From Symbiodinium kawagutii (Eukaryota > Sar > Dinophyceae > Suessiales > Symbiodiniaceae), in the NCBI GenBank assembly GCA_009767595.1, contig VSDK01006142.1:502172-566171 (forward strand): a stretch of DNA of 64,000 nt, in the 5' to 3' direction. The translations under genes were made by a program, and so were the position numbers. Below the pieces are notes generated by a model. The model was not told where the DNA came from, did not search any database, and worked only from the letters and a program-made list of their open reading frames with translations. Below, in pieces: positions 63,877 through 64,000 of this stretch; position 1 is the first letter of the stretch, and each line of letters begins with the position of its first letter.

Positions 63877-64000
63877 GTCTGAAGTTCTTCCAATGGCGCT
63901 GGTGGATTTGCGATGTCAACCACCCTACTATGAAGCAACAGTTTTGAACTCACATGAAATATGAATGATGACTTGGGGTCATGAGCCACCCACATTTTGT

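Overview
The window looks like nuclear DNA of a dinoflagellate, most likely a Symbiodiniaceae-type alga; the species is not identified. The reasons are: short GC3-rich coding islands (40-200 bp) separated by long AT-richer introns; all confidently read exons on the + strand (a unidirectional gene array); intron donors that mix GT, GC and GA with AG acceptors; very high simple-repeat content; and a tyrosine-recombinase retrotransposon. No bacterial operon, rRNA, complete tRNA or CRISPR is visible. Exons were called by eye from reading frame, phase and splice motifs, so boundaries are approximate.

Layout. About 0.6-6.0 kb: exons of an upstream gene with a calpain-like segment (weak), ending at a TGA near 6.04 kb. 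8.28-40.65 kb: a very long split gene for a predicted secreted protein. It starts with a signal-peptide exon, runs through a fibro-slime domain spread over roughly eight exons (16.75-29.66 kb), then a von Willebrand factor type D (vWD) domain over five exons (31.7-37.2 kb), then a cysteine-rich C8-like exon (40.5 kb). Exon phases agree across nearly all junctions in the fibro-slime/vWD part. 41-51.5 kb and 58.6-63.9 kb: further + strand coding islands of unknown identity, which may belong to the same or later genes. 17,278-17,997 is an assembly gap (N) flanked by an inverted repeat.

The outstanding element is 52,132-58,510: a complete tyrosine-recombinase (YR) retrotransposon with split direct repeats in the order A1-ORFs-B1-A2-B2 (Ngaro/PAT-like architecture). 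It carries a gag-like ORF, reverse transcriptase, RNase H and a tyrosine recombinase. A zinc-finger plus methyltransferase-like module sits inside the RNase H domain, between its first catalytic Asp and the rest of the fold. A1/A2 are identical over 81 bp and B1/B2 differ at 1 of 180 bp, so the insertion is young, yet the coding part has about five frame breaks.

The introns are loaded with at least four families of short terminal-inverted-repeat elements, called M1 to M4 here (about 85-125 bp, 2 to 15 copies each), plus trinucleotide tracts and minisatellites. These elements explain much of the intron length in the fibro-slime gene.
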